From contig CM119263.1 in the NCBI GenBank assembly GCA_051294375.1, forward strand, positions 17,508,628-17,572,627: 64,000 nucleotides of DNA, in the 5' to 3' direction. The stretch's first letter is position 1. Each line of letters opens with the position of its first letter. Both the position numbers and the translations under genes were made by a program. Below are positions 1 to 13,653 of this stretch, piece by piece. Source of the stretch: Paraspadella gotoi (lineage: Eukaryota > Chaetognatha). The notes beneath the pieces are model-generated. The model searched no databases and was not told where the DNA came from. It saw only the letters and a list, made by a program, of their open reading frames with translations.

Positions 1-1389
1 GGAGGAGGAGGAGGAGGAGGAGGAGGAGGAGGAGAAGGCGGCGTTGTGAAGGTGTCGTCATCATCGATTCTACCGACTAAGACGATGATTATCACAACGA
101 CGACGTTAGTGACAAAGATGATGATGATGACGACAAAGATTCGTATTAGTACACCACTCGAATGGCGGTGCACGCCTTTAATAAGCGTCGGAAAGCGAGA
201 CATCTTGTAAACGTAAATTGTAAATTTAATGGTTAATATTTAAAACAATAATAAAAAATTAACCTGTACTTACTCAGTCTCAGTGATAAAAGCCATTATC
301 GAAACGGCCAACCTAGTTTCTTTATAATACAAAGTTAAAGGAGTAAAGAGAGAGGGAAAGAAGTACGTAGAGAAGAAATAATTTGAAGAATTGAAGAGAG
401 AAAAGAAAAAGTGAGAGATATTTTTTCAAGTTTTATTTTTTTTTTTTTTTTTGAGTTTGTGAAAGAAGAAAAATTGAAATGATGAAGTTATAATGGGTTT
501 TTAAAAGGTTAAGAAGAGAGAGGAGGAGAGAGAGAGAGAGAGTCGAGAAGAGAAGGGCATGAGAATTGAAAAAATATGGTTGAAAAACATAGAGAACAAG
601 AAGGAAAAAAGAGAAAAAGATAAAAAAGAAAGAGAGAAAAGAAAGAAAGAAGAAAGAAAGAAGAAAGAAGGAAAGAAAGGAAGATAGAAAGAAACCAAAT
701 TCATACTTTAACGCAGGACAATTGTTTGCGTATATTAATGGCTTGTATATTAAACAATTCTGAAATTTTATTAATGTTCTTAATTCTTTATAATTCTTTA
801 TAAAAATAACGTCACTGTGCTTATCATTCATATAAGTTTAAAAAATGGAAGGATTAATCGTCGTAATTACGGGTCCTCGGCGTAGCAAATGCTCTGTACA
901 CAATCGCAATGATAATTAATTATGGTTACCAAATCACCAAATCATCAACAGTGAGAATAAGTCGTCGCCGCATTTATCGATGATTAACGAGGTCGGCCGC
1001 TACATTTCCGCTCCTCACCTCGGAGACAAGTTCGCTTAACGCTTTACCGACTCACTTCTCAAAAACGCAGCTGCGGAAAGGGGAAAAAAATACTGCGGCT
1101 AAAAAAAAAACAACACGAAACAAGAAAAAACATAACGCGAAGGGAATAAATGAAGAAAGAAAAAACAAAGACTCGCGATGGAAACAGAAATTCACAAGGG
1201 AGAGGAAAACAATGGCGAGGAACGCAAAAAGGAAATATTCACGCAACCTCGCCATATTTACTCTCACGATATCTCCCTCTTTCTCACTCTCACTCTCTTT
1301 TTCTTTTTGCTTCCTGCTGTTTTCCACTCTCATTCTTTCTGCTTCGCAAGTTTTTTTTTCACACCGTCGAGGTCTCTCTTTCCAATTAT

Positions 1390-1439
<50 letters not shown>

Positions 1440-2195
1440 CCGGGTTCGTTAAGATAGCGATCGATTTCCCTTTTCCTAAATACGTAATATCCATGCGTAT
1501 CTAATGTGATGTGCAATGTAATTTGGCCAAGATAATCCAATAACGAACAAGAAAATGAACAATTAAAAACTTGACTATTCCTGGAAATTAGATACTGTTA
1601 TGTCATTATCTTGTAAGAGTGATGGAGGCCTTAAACCACCAAAGCCAGTCCAAAGTCAGGGGCAAGATAGCTTATAAATTAAATGAATGGATATTTTTGT
1701 ACCGATTTTATAAAGATGAAAAAGGGTCAAAAAGTAAAAAAGAACTTGTATAAATCCTTCAAAAATATTTATATTCGACTTCCTGTATATAAACACTACG
1801 AGTGTAATGCGCCTCACTTTTAAAACTACTATAAACGCCTCCTACTAATCACCATCACGCATCGAACCTGCGTTGGCGCGTATATTGCGCAGCTTGCGTA
1901 CCTCGAGTAGTTCGCGCAACCGGTGTTTGCGTCTACTGGGTGGGTCACGTAACTAGACGCATCCTCCGCATCCGTTTATCGAGCGTGATACGCACCCGCC
2001 GTTAGCGCGCATTTCGTGCGTCACGCCGTCGCTCTTTCCTCATATCGGACGCGTCACTGAAACGTCGAATCTTGGAAGAGAAAACTTGGGCGGAAATTCC
2101 TTCCGCCGACGATGGAAGCGTGAATCATCTATTCCGTCGCTTCACCGAGATGCCGAGCGTGAATGTAAACGACCTATTCACAATCTCTCTCTCTC
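1..2195. repeat. duplicated block A (matches 5675-7885)
   Basis: Nearly the whole stretch, from AAGGCGGCGTTGTGAAGGTG to GTAAACGACYTATTCACAATC, recurs at 5675-7885 with small indels, mostly in homopolymers and (GA)n runs. No gene is recognised; the open frames in it translate (GA)n/(CT)n. It holds CpG-rich DNA at about 1860-2080 and part of a dispersed repeat (1640-1745). Confidence 0.85.
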
Positions 2196-2348
2196 TCTCT
2201 CTCTCTTTTTTTTCTGTGATGTACTTCTTTCTTTCTTTTTTATTTTTTCTAAACCTGCATTTCTTGTCAAGCTGGAGACACGAAGACTATAACATCGAAG
2301 TGTTGAAGGGGAAAGGACGGAGTGGAGAGAGGAGACCAGAGAGAGAAG

Positions 2349-2430
<82 letters not shown>

Positions 2431-5149
2431 CAAAAATCGTCAGTGTCGCAAAGAAGGTGAAGAAGAAGATCGAAAAAAACGGAAAAGGAATGAAGGAAGG
2501 AAGGAGGAAATTGAGAAGCGTGAAATAAGAGGAAAAGAAATGAGTAATGGTGAAAATGAAAATAAGAAAAAAAATAAATGGTAAAACTGGAGAAAATATG
2601 CTGGGAGAATCTAGAAAGGTCCATAAGCTAAAGAAAGAATTCACAAAAGAATTTTTAAAAAAAAAGACTTTCTCGGTGAATAAATCTGCTAAATTTTGAT
2701 GCAGTAACTTCCCAGTCGGTCGAACGTGCCGGCTGGCAAGGTCAAGGCGAAAACGGTCCGCTGCCGGCCCCCGCCCGTCTCCCGAGTGGTCAGCCAGGTC
2801 GCCCCCGGCTCTTTGTTTTCCCGCCAATCATCGAGCCGTCGCTTTTCGGAACGAAGGTGAAAATCAGCGCCGAATAAAATCTCCAGCGGCGGAACATCGG
2901 CAACTCAGACCGAGGGACCGCGGCGCCGCCGTCGCTGGAGCGCTGATACTACTGCAACATTGCGATAAAGGAGATGCTGACGGCATAAACGGTTTCCGCG
3001 GCGGACTTATTTGGCCTCAGCTGCACTCAAGATGCCCGACGGTATTCTCCGCGTTCGTTTCCTCGTCCTCCCCGCATTATCCACTTTTCGTTCGGCCCGC
3101 ATCCTGTCTAGGTTGCCCTTGTCGTTTTGTTCGAGTTGTCAATGTTGTTCCTCCGCCAGTTAACCTCCCGTTTTTCCTCCTCCGGCCTTTTTTCGTCTTT
3201 TTTTCTCCTTTTTTTCTCCTCCCTTTTTCTTCCCCATTGGTTTTTTTAGTGACGCCTGTGTGTCGCTCGCGAGGCAGAGTTTTCCAGTTTTCATCTGCTT
3301 CTTTAGATTTATTAAGGTTTTTTATTGCGGTTTATTTTCGAGCATACAATATTGGAAGAGGAAATTTCATCGGCTTGCTTGCAGTACAAGTTCGACTCGA
3401 AACGGTTCAATCCTCACAATAAAAACAAACAGAACAGCAAAAAAGACAATACGAACTTAAATAAAAAAACCAGAAAAACAACCGACATATCAAACCTCGT
3501 TAACAAACAGAGGCAGCAACTGCAACATGCAACTCATGTTGCGAATTTAAGCAGCCCGAATAGAGGATTCCAAAGAAAAAAATAAAATAGGACTTCCCTT
3601 CTTAATTTGTTTGGCGACGGCCCGGCGCCGGACCTGGCTGGGCGGGCGGGCTGGCTGAGTCTGCAAAGCTCGTCACTTTTGTGGCGCGAAACCGCTAAAT
3701 CAACCGCTAAGAAAATGGACAAAGAGAGGCGAGAACTCGAACAAGCCGAAACAATACAGCGAAAGAAACAGTCGGGGGAGAACGGAGCGAAGAGAATGCC
3801 CGCTCAAATTGAAAAAAAACATTGAGTGTAAAAGGGAACATTTCTTAGTTGATGATCAAATTTGATTGATAATATAATATCTTTTTTTTATTAAATTAAA
3901 TGCAATAGTCATACAAATATTTCAGTTTATTAATCAATCTAGTCAATTAAGTGTTCAAATATTGATATTAATCAGTCGATTAATCAATCCAAACAAAAAC
4001 ATTTCGGATCAAATTAATAAATTAATTGCTAATTGATTAATTAACTTGAATTAATTAATAATTATTAATATTAATTAATTAATTAATTATCCGATAATGA
4101 TCGTGGGCAGATCCGACAACTTGTTTGCTCAAACTTGTTTAAGTTAAACTGACGTCTAACGTCGTTATTTGTTTTGTTTTTTTCTACAACTTTTTTTTGT
4201 TTAAAAAAATTAACATACTTTTTTAGTTTGCCTCGATAAAAGGGCTTATCTTTCGAGGAAGGAAAACCTCTTTCTTTGTTTGTTAAAATGAAACTTTGCA
4301 ACGCAATTATTGTACATCATTGTACTTCTTAATAATCTCTTTGTTAATACCGGGAATAGTTTACGTTTTTTTGTTTTTGTTTAGTTCGTCTTTTTTTTTT
4401 TCGACTTGGGCTAATTCGTGCTCTATTTCCTTTTTTTTTTCGTTCCTCTTTTTTTTTCGTCCTCGAGTTTTTTTTTTTTTTTTGTTTGTTTTTTGTTTCT
4501 ATTTTTCTCCTTTCTCCTTTTTTTCCCCTGTTTGTTGTCCCGTGTTCCTCTTTCCGAATAACTTTCACCGCATCTACGTATATAATTTGCACAACTTTTA
4601 TCGCCCCAACTCTCCTATTTACGTCCACTCCGAAGCACCCATGGGCCCACGGAATGAGAAGATAACGTGACGGGCTCTGCGGTAGTTGCCGCAAACGCCT
4701 ATGGCAGCTTTTGCCGCAATTGCTGCATATTCTTACCTCGGGTATCGTTGGCAGGTTTGTCGTTCCGGTTCGGATGATGAGAGACGAAATTTAATGCTAA
4801 TGCGGAACGATGATGAATGACGAAGGCGACGATGGCGATGACGACGACGACGACAATGACTACGAATGGGAGAGGAAGCACTCGAGAGAGAGATTTTGCT
4901 TGATTTCGAAATTATTATTAACGATAACGACGAAACCGATTGGAAAGACGAAGTTGACGGAGACAATGTGTTATGTATCGACGACGAAACGACGACCGAC
5001 GACGACGACGACGCCGAAGCAATAGTGCAAAATATGTTTTTTTGATTATTTTTCCACGTGTAAGTAGAGAGAGAAAGAGAGAAAGAGTTATCGTTGAGAT
5101 TAATATAAAAGTAGAGAGAGACGCGTAATGAAGATCGAGAGAGAGAGAG

Positions 5150-5224
<75 letters not shown>

Positions 5225-5674
5225 AAGGCGTCAGAAGTTTGGTTCATTTGAGAGGCTCAAGCAAACAAGGAAGCCTGCCACGATGAAAGAAAGATACGGA
5301 GCGCAGGGAAAACGCGGTGTGCGAGGCGTCTGCGATCCTGGGCGGAGTTGAGAGGAGCTGGCGGAGGGGGGAGGGTTTAGGGGTGAGGGTAAGATAGGGT
5401 AGTACGGAGATGTGAGGGGGTTGGAGGCAGAGTTCACGATTTTAGGGTAAGAAGGGGTGGGTAATGGGTGCGCGACGAACTTCTCTTAACGACATAAAGA
5501 AAAAGGAACCAAAAGAGTCACTTGATTTTTTAATTTTCAATGTTTTGATAAAAACAACATTTTCACCCTCTCTATGGTTTTTTTTTTTTTCCCATTCCAA
5601 CCTTGACAAAAATGAATCATGATGGTGCATTTTGCTTGAGATAATGACGCCTATTTTCGGAAGGAAGGAGGAGA
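2196..5674. other. unique spacer between blocks A and B, no gene recognised
   Basis: Contains (GA)n at 2338-2425 and 5128-5222, a GC- and CpG-rich stretch at about 2705-3130, a second GC-rich patch at 3605-3680, an AT-rich segment with many ATTA/TTAATTAA motifs (3840-4092), T-rich sequence (4370-4520) and GAC/ACG triplet patches (4810-5020). Small open frames such as one from the ATG at 3031 have no visible homology. I see no convincing exon. Confidence 0.5.
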
Positions 5675-7043
5675 GGAGGAGAGGAGGAGGAGGAGGAGAA
5701 GGCGGCGTTGTGAAGGTGTCGTCAACATCCGATTCCTACCGACTAAGACGATGATGACTACAACGACGACGTTAGTGACAAAGGTGATGATGATGACGAC
5801 AAAGATTCGTATTAGTAACTCCCTCGAATGGCGGTGCACGCCTTTAATAAGCGTCGGAAAGCCGAGACATCTTGTAAACGTAAATTGTAAGTTAATGGTT
5901 AATATTTAAAACATATAAAAAAAATTTAACCTGTACTTACTCAGTCTCAGTGATAAAAGCCATTATCGAAAACGGCCAACCAAGTTTCTTTTAATACAAA
6001 GTTAAAAGGAGTAAGAGAGAGGGAAAGAGAATACGTAGAGAAAGAAATAATTTGAAGAATTAAGAGAGAAAAGAAAAAAGTGAGAGATATTTTTTCAGTT
6101 TTGAGATTTTTTTTTTTTTTTTTTTTTTTTTGATTTTGTGAAAGAAAGAAAAAATTGAAATGATGAAGTTTATAATGGGTTTTTAAGGTTAAGAAGAGAG
6201 AGAGAGAGAGAGAGAGAGAGTGAGAAGAAAGGGCATGAGAATTGAAAAAATATGGTGAAAAACATAGAGAACAAGAAGGAAAAAAGAGAAAAAGATAAAA
6301 AAGAAAGAGAGAAAGAAGAAAAGAAGAAAGAAAAAAGAAGAAAGAAGAGAAATAGAAAGAAACCAAATTCATACTTTAACGCAGGACAATTGTTTGCGTA
6401 TATTAATGGCTTGATATTAAACATTCTGAAATTTTGATTAATGTTCTTAATTCTTTATAATTCTTTAGTAATAACGTCACTGTGCTTATCATTCAAAAAA
6501 GTTTTAAAAATGGAAGGATTAATCGTCGTAATTAACGGGTCCTCGGCGTAGCAAATGCCTGTACACAATCGCAATGATAATTAATTATGGTTACCAAATC
6601 ACCAAATCATCAACAGTGAGAATAAGTCGTCGCCGCATTTATCGATGATTAACGAGGTCGGCCGCTACATTTCCGCTCCTCACCTCGGAGACAAGTTCGC
6701 TTAACGCTATTTACCCGACTCACTTCTAAAAAACGCAGCTGCGGAAAGGGAAAAAAAATACTGCGGCTAAAAAAAAAACAACACGAAACAAGAAAAAACA
6801 TAACGCGAAGGGAATAAATGAAGAAAGAAAAAACAAAGACTCGCGATGGAAACAGAAATTCACAAGGGGGAGAGAAACAATGGCCAGGAAATATTCACGC
6901 AACTCGCCATATTTACTCTCACGATATCTCCCTCTTTCTCACTCTCATCTCTTTTCTTTTTGCTCCCTGCTGTTTCCAATCTCTCATTCTTTCTGTTCGC
7001 AAGTTTTTTTTTTCACACCGTCGAGGTCTCTCTTTCCAATTAT

Positions 7044-7126
<83 letters not shown>

Positions 7127-7869
7127 GTCCGGGTTCGTTAAGATAGCGATCGATTTCCCTTTTCCTAAATACGTAATATCCATGCGTATCTAATGTGATG
7201 TGCAATGTAATTTGGCCAAGATAATCCAATAACGAAATAAGAATGAACAATTAAAAACTTGACTATTCCTGGAAATTAGATACTGTTATGTCATTATCTT
7301 GTAAGTGTGAGGAGGCCTTAAACCACCAAAAGCCAGTCCAAAGTCAGGGGCAAGATAGCTTATAAATTAAATGAATGATATTTTTGTACCCGATTTTATA
7401 AAGATGAAAAGGGTCAAAAAGTAAAAAAGAATTTGTATAAATCCTTCAAAAATATTCATATTCGACTTCCTGTATATAAACACTACGAGTCGTAATGCGC
7501 CTCACATTTAAAACTACTATAAACGCCTGCTACTAATCACCATCACGCATCGACCTGCGTTGGCGCGTATATTGCGCAGCTTGCGTACCTCGAGTAGTTC
7601 GCGCAACCCGGTGTTTGCGTCTACTGGGTGGGTCACCGTAACTAGACGCATCCCTCCGCATCCGTTTATCGAGCGTGATACGCACCTGCCGTTAGCGCGC
7701 ATTTCGTGCGTCACGCCGTCGCTCTTTTCTCATATCGGACGCGTCACTGAAAACGTCGAATCTTGGAAGAGAAAACTTGGGCGGAAATTCCTTCGCCGAC
7801 GATGAAAGCGTGAATCATCTATTCCGTCGCTTCACCGAGATGCCGAGCGTGAATGTAAACGACTTATTC

Positions 7870-7885
<16 letters not shown>
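5675..7885. repeat. duplicated block B (matches 1-2195)
   Basis: Second copy of block A, ending in a (CT)n tract that leads into the assembly gap at 8044. Differences from block A are mainly single-base indels and repeat lengths, for example the (GA)n at 7047-7125 is longer than its partner at 1396-1430. This may be a real tandem duplication or an uncollapsed allele. No gene seen. Confidence 0.85.
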
Positions 7886-8240
<355 letters not shown>

Positions 8241-8659
8241 CTGTCTCATCGCCACAGTTCTTCTTTAGTTTATTATGAAATAAAAAGTCGGTTGTGTTTG
8301 TAATAAAAGCATTGCTAAATGTTATTTAAATACAAAAATTATTCTGCGCATTCCTTATTGAACGCCCAAAATGTCAATTTAACATTCGAACGAAAACTCT
8401 GGCAGAAAAAATAAGTTGATTACTAATAAATGTAATTGTTTTAACGTAATTCTAAGGAAAAAAGAAGAAAGGAAATAAGATAGAAAAAAAAAAGCATAAA
8501 AAGAACCGTGCATGCACGAACTCGCCCGTGCAACTTTCGTGCAATTTTTGCGTGCACTTTTCAAAAAAAAAGGAAAAAGGCGAGAACCTGTGAGAAGGAA
8601 ATTACGACCAAGGTTATGTCGGCAGATAACGAGGTTAAGGAGGCCAGTCTCCTTTGAAA

Positions 8660-8716
<57 letters not shown>

Positions 8717-8932
8717 AGAGAAGAGAGAGAGTAGCTACGGTAATACGTTAATAGTTATGGAATAACAAAAACAAAAAGCAGTATGATGGAAGAATAAGCG
8801 ATTTTTGTCCTTGTAATCAGGAAGCCTTACAAGATTTCGCTCTCAGAAAGCGACTGATCGGGTTTTTTTTCTTCATTAGTAGACTGACACGGTTCGTCTC
8901 CTTCTCTCTCTCTCTCTTCTCTCTTCTCTCCT

Positions 8933-8984
<52 letters not shown>

Positions 8985-10031
8985 GCTAACTCCTGCTCTC
9001 ACCCAGTCTCTTTTCTTTCATTTAATCTCGCCATCCCTGTCTTTTATGTTCGCCCTTATTGTGTGTCTGGTTTTAATTAAAAGGCAAAGAAAGGAAAGGT
9101 TCTTTCTTTTTTCCCTTTTGAAGTAACGTGTCTCGGTCGCTTTCTTTGTTGTCTTTCATAGTAATTTCTAGTTGTCTCGGTGGCAATCAGTTATTACAAT
9201 GTACATAATCTTTTGTTTTAAATATTTTCCTAACAACGTTTATCATCTCAGTTATAGCGATTTAAAATCCATTAAAAATATTACCGTTTGATCTTATCTG
9301 AGAGTGCATGTACAATATTTTCATTTACCTGCTTCTTTGACGCACCTCTCTGTTAATCCTTTTCCTCTTCCTCCTCCTCCTCCTCCTCCTCCTCTCTCCT
9401 CATCCCTTGTAAATCGTTTCTCCCTCATCATTCGTGAGTTGCATGAAATCTTTATCACTAGGAGACGCCTCTATTCTCTCCTTCCTTTTACCCCAATTTC
9501 TCTCTTCTTTTTTCCTCTTTCACACCCCTACTCTGTATCTCCCTCCTCCTCTCGCCAATCTCTCTTCTTCCTCAACCCCAATATCTCTCTCCTCTCCCCC
9601 ATTTTCTCCTTCCTCTCTTTTATTCCATCCGTAACCCCAACCCCCTAAAGGTCACGCCGAGGGCGAAGCGATTTTCAGGGCGAATGCCACGTGATTCACA
9701 GGCGTCACAAAACGCTTGAAATAATGATTGGGTTCGCATTGCAGTCACGTTTCAGCATTCCCTGCTGTCGGGAGGGAGATGTGGTTTCTGACTGGTGCCC
9801 GGCGAGGTTTCAGTGTGGGCGGAACTACTTTAAAACTCATGCTAGTTACACTGAATTACTATATCAGTCGTAGAAATATTTTTTTCGGTTGTTTAGAGAC
9901 GTAATCTTCTTATTGCAACCTCGGCGATTTCCTACCAAACGATTACCGCTTGATAAGAATATCTCCTGGCCTCTAGACCTTACAAGGAGGTCAGGTCAGG
10001 GATCGAAAAAATAATGACTTAATAAGGACGA

Positions 10032-10684
10032 TGAAGAGACAGTGATAATTGTTATGTGTTAGTGACAGAACCGTTCAATATAAGCAGTCCCTGAGCTTCG
10101 GATCAGGCTGTAACACCATGTTACAGGCGGTTAAGCGCCCCGTCCCTCTTAACTGCCAGACGACCACCGGGCTAAAACCCGGGACATTGTGTGGGGAGGC
10201 GAATGACTTGCTTCCGGCACCAATGGCGCTGATGAACGGTTGGTGGTATTTAGTCCACCATACATCCCCCCCTCCAGTAGGGAGAAGTCTGTTGGTCTCT
10301 TCAGTGAATTGTTGTTGTTGGTGGAAAGTTCGTCACCAAGTTGAGCATGTTGCCTGATGTGTTTGTGGGCGGAAACGTGCATCCCAGGTTGAGGCATGTC
10401 GCCTGAAAGTGGTTGTTGTTGCTGTTGTGTTCGGAAGTCGGGCCTCACCAATGAAGAGACAGTAATTATTGATATATGTTAATGACAGAACCGTTCAATA
10501 TAAGCAGTCCCTGAGCTTGGATCAGGCTGTAACACCATGTTACAGGCGGTTAAGCGCCCCGTCCCTCTTTTAACTGCCAGACGACCACCGGGGCTTAGAA
10601 CCCGGACCTTGGGTTGGGAGGCGAATGACTTGCTTCCGGCACCAATGGCCGCTGATGAACGGTTGGTGGATTTAGTCACGCATA
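10032..10684. mobile_element. TRIM-like element with two ~230-bp direct terminal repeats
   Basis: Direct repeats 10032-10262 and 10452-10684 both start TGAAGAGACAGT and share CAGTCCCTGAGCTT, GGCGGTTAAGCGCCCCGTCC and GAGGCGAATGACTTGCTTCC. About 190 bases lie between them, with no coding capacity. The duplicated locus near 17069 lacks the whole element and reads GGACGACATTTT, so ACGA at 10028-10031 and 10685-10688 is a 4-base target-site duplication. Size, direct terminal repeats and short TSD fit a terminal-repeat retrotransposon in miniature. No clear primer-binding site was identified. Confidence 0.6.
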
Positions 10685-13129
10685 ACGACATTTTTTGGAA
10701 AAGTAAAACGAAATGTCATGCCAAGAGATTATCCAGGATCTTTCTATTAATCGGTTGGCTGTAAAGGCCGGGTCAAATAGAGAAAGAGGGAGGAGAAGAG
10801 AGAGAAGGCAGAGAGAGAGGAGAGAGAGAGAGACATTCGGAGGCACAATTTTTCACCTGACTGCATTGTAAGGTCATGCTAAATGTATCTTTACCTATGA
10901 TTTCGGACTATTTGCTTACCAGTAACACGTATCATTTAATTTCTATACTATTTATTTATACACTTAAAATGATTTTTAAGGCTGACCAACAGACTGACCA
11001 AAAGAAAATAGCGTTAACCAGATGCAGAGCGTCTCGCTGCTGCATCTTAAAACGGCTCTGGCGTCCAATTAATCTCCAACCTCCCTCACATAAAAAAGAT
11101 TCGGAGCAAGAGAGCGAATAAAAAAAATTCTTTTTTTTCTCGTTTGTTTTTTTCTTTTCTTATGATTATGTTTTTAAGTCTTTCTTTTGGGGAGGAAGGC
11201 GGAGTACAGATAAAGGATAGAGGGTGAAAGATTTTGTTATAATGTACTCTGCACTTTCTGCTACTTTCTGTACTTTCCTTGTTGCTTTCCGATTTATCGT
11301 ATAATCCCTTTCTCTCTCTCTCCTCTCTCTCTCCTCTCTCTCTCTGCTTTCTTCTCTCTCTCATGTATGAAAGAAATTTTCCGTTTTTCTGACCCTCGTT
11401 TTATAATTATTAATATTTTAAAAATTTCTTTTTTAAGTTGGAGAAAAAAGCGAAGGAAATGAGTTGACTCCTCAGCCTGAAACCTTCTTTTTCGTTCCTG
11501 TGAGCTGCGGCATGGAAAGCATTATGGCGGGCGGCTGAAGCAAGGCAGCCCGAGGCGTCGTGGAAAGCGGAGCAGCGACGCCAGCTCTTGGGGCATTGAG
11601 GTGGGCGTGGAGACGGAAAACTCCATCATCACAGTCGATGAATCATTTTTCGAGTGATGGGGGAAGGCCAGAGTTCTGGGAGGATGGAATGGAAAAAAAA
11701 GGTTGTCTCTCCGCAGGGCGAAAGGCGCAAGATGTGTTACGCCACGGGTATTCCCCAGCAAACGGAGAACGGGGCCTGCAGGCGCCTCCGACGACGAAGA
11801 TGAAAGGAATCTGACCAAGACAAAGAGCAAAGCGCGCGACTCGTGAAAATGTAGGGAAACAAAAGGAAATCGATTCAATTATGCAGAAAGAGAAGATAAA
11901 AATGTGCAAATGAGCATCTGAGCCAACGCATGTCTGAATAGTCATCCGTAAATGACAATAAACAGGAACGACTGAAAGAAAGCTAAAGAAAAGGACAAGG
12001 GAACCGAGCCAAACCCAAGAAAAACTGCTAAGCAGCAGGACTTACGTAAAACCTCGCAGCTCATGCTGACTTAAGAAACGGAGGTGCGGATTCCATCAAA
12101 ACATCGATGCGAAACAATATGTATTTTTTATTTTCTGGCCGAGCAGATTAGAGAAAGAGTCATGGACGAAGAACTGCGTGAAGCGCCCGGAGCCATTTGG
12201 TTGGGAAATTTTTTTGGTAAAAAAAAAAAACCAGCGGAGAAATATTGATATATAAAAAAAGGGAGGGTCTGCGTGGCGGAAAAAAAAGCAATGGAGCGAG
12301 GGAGGAGAGGGAAAGGATGAACGAAGGGAAGCTAGAGAAGAGAGAGAGTGGGAAGAGGAAGAGAGAGATGACGGAGAGTGAAGAGGAAGAGAGGGGAGAG
12401 GAGAAGAAGAGAGAGAGAGGAGAAGAGAGAGAGAGAGAGAGGGAGAGAGAGGAGAGAGAGAGAGAGAAAGAAGAAGAGATGGAGTCCGCTATGCGATCTG
12501 ACCGACACGCAGGATTAATCGTTTCCTCGCCAGCAGATCCGAAAATATCGGAGAGTAATTTCTTCACGGTTTTGAGTCGGCAAGAGAGAGAATCCTTGTA
12601 TTGGCTGATTGGTGGGAGGTGCAGATACCGAGTGGGATGGATGCAATCCGGTTAAACAGTCCTTGTGGTTAGTGTGGCAACCGGAGGGGGCATATGAGAG
12701 GTGCAATTCGTTCTTGGAGGGGTTGAGATGTGGCACCCGAGGCAGGTATGGGAGAGAGCAATCCTCTATTTTGCAGGAGGAAAAGGTTAGGACCAAGATG
12801 AATTTTCAGGAAGGAAAATTAGTGTTTTATTTATTTAGGTTTTAAAATATAATTGTTATTAAAATGAGCATTAGACGATTTTTCATGATATTACGGAGAT
12901 GAAAATTGGTAAAAGTGATCAGAATGATAGAAGAATGAAAAAACGTCGGTAAAGTGGCAAGAGATGATGAGGAGAGGCACAAAGTGGCACGGGAAACGAA
13001 ATTGTTGCGGTAGAAAAACGGAATCGCGAACGCAAATGCCAGACGTTGCTGGTTGAAGACGCCACAGCGGGCGGCAAATGTTGGCTCAGTGGCCGACAGA
13101 GGGAGAACGGCAGATGGTCAAAGATTCTG

Positions 13130-13265
13130 GACGTTCCGAACCGGAACCGGCCGGGCCGCCGTATTGGATCTGAGATTTAGTGGGCCACTATTGGGTCGGC
13201 GTATTGGTTCTGGGCGATTCGGGTCCGGACCTATTGGTTTCGTGGTATATTGGCTCGCAGAACTC
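13130..13265. repeat. TATTGG minisatellite (copies also at 19505-19620 and 25558-25670)
   Basis: Imperfect 15-20-base units built on TATTGGxTCxGGC, such as GGTCGGGCATATTGGGTCGG. It appears in all three block copies and its frames give Gly/Arg/Ile repeats that should not be taken as protein. Confidence 0.6.
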
Positions 13266-13602
13266 GAATACATTTGAAATGTAATGTTAGTTTAACAAAA
13301 ACACTAAACTAATTGATCCAAAAAAAGGTTCTTAAAAAAGTAATGAGGTTACGGTGAATCATCAGTAGAACAACCTGCTGATTTTACCCGTATATGGGAT
13401 AATGATATATATTATATATTAAGGATATATTTTCATCAATAAATGAGGGAACCAGGTTAAAGGTTGTAAGTTGAAGAGAGTGAGGGCCCATAAGAGATTC
13501 CGCAAGAAGACGTCTTACGGGCTCTGAAATTCTTGTCAACGAACCGGAAATGCCGAGAGAAGAGCAGAGAGATGAGAGAAGAGAGGGAGAGAGGAGGTAG
13601 AG

Positions 13603-13653
<51 letters not shown>

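Noticed and set aside
433-831. 132-codon minus-strand frame rich in Phe/Leu/Ser (and its copies at 5947-6424)
   Set aside because: It is the complement of GA/AAAG purine-rich sequence; composition follows the repeat and no domain is visible.
2072-2827. Frames up to 186 codons on both strands around 2.1-2.8 kb
   Set aside because: Most of each frame is a (GA)n/(CT)n tract; the non-repeat parts show no homology or splice structure.
10049-10764. Frames of 70-102 codons on both strands
   Set aside because: They lie in the TRIM-like element; the two terminal repeats give different frames and no recognisable retroelement protein.
11522-11945. Minus-strand frames of 100-118 codons in a GC-richer patch (copy at 17937-18362)
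   Set aside because: Frames differ between the copies because of indels, and no domain or splice sites support coding.
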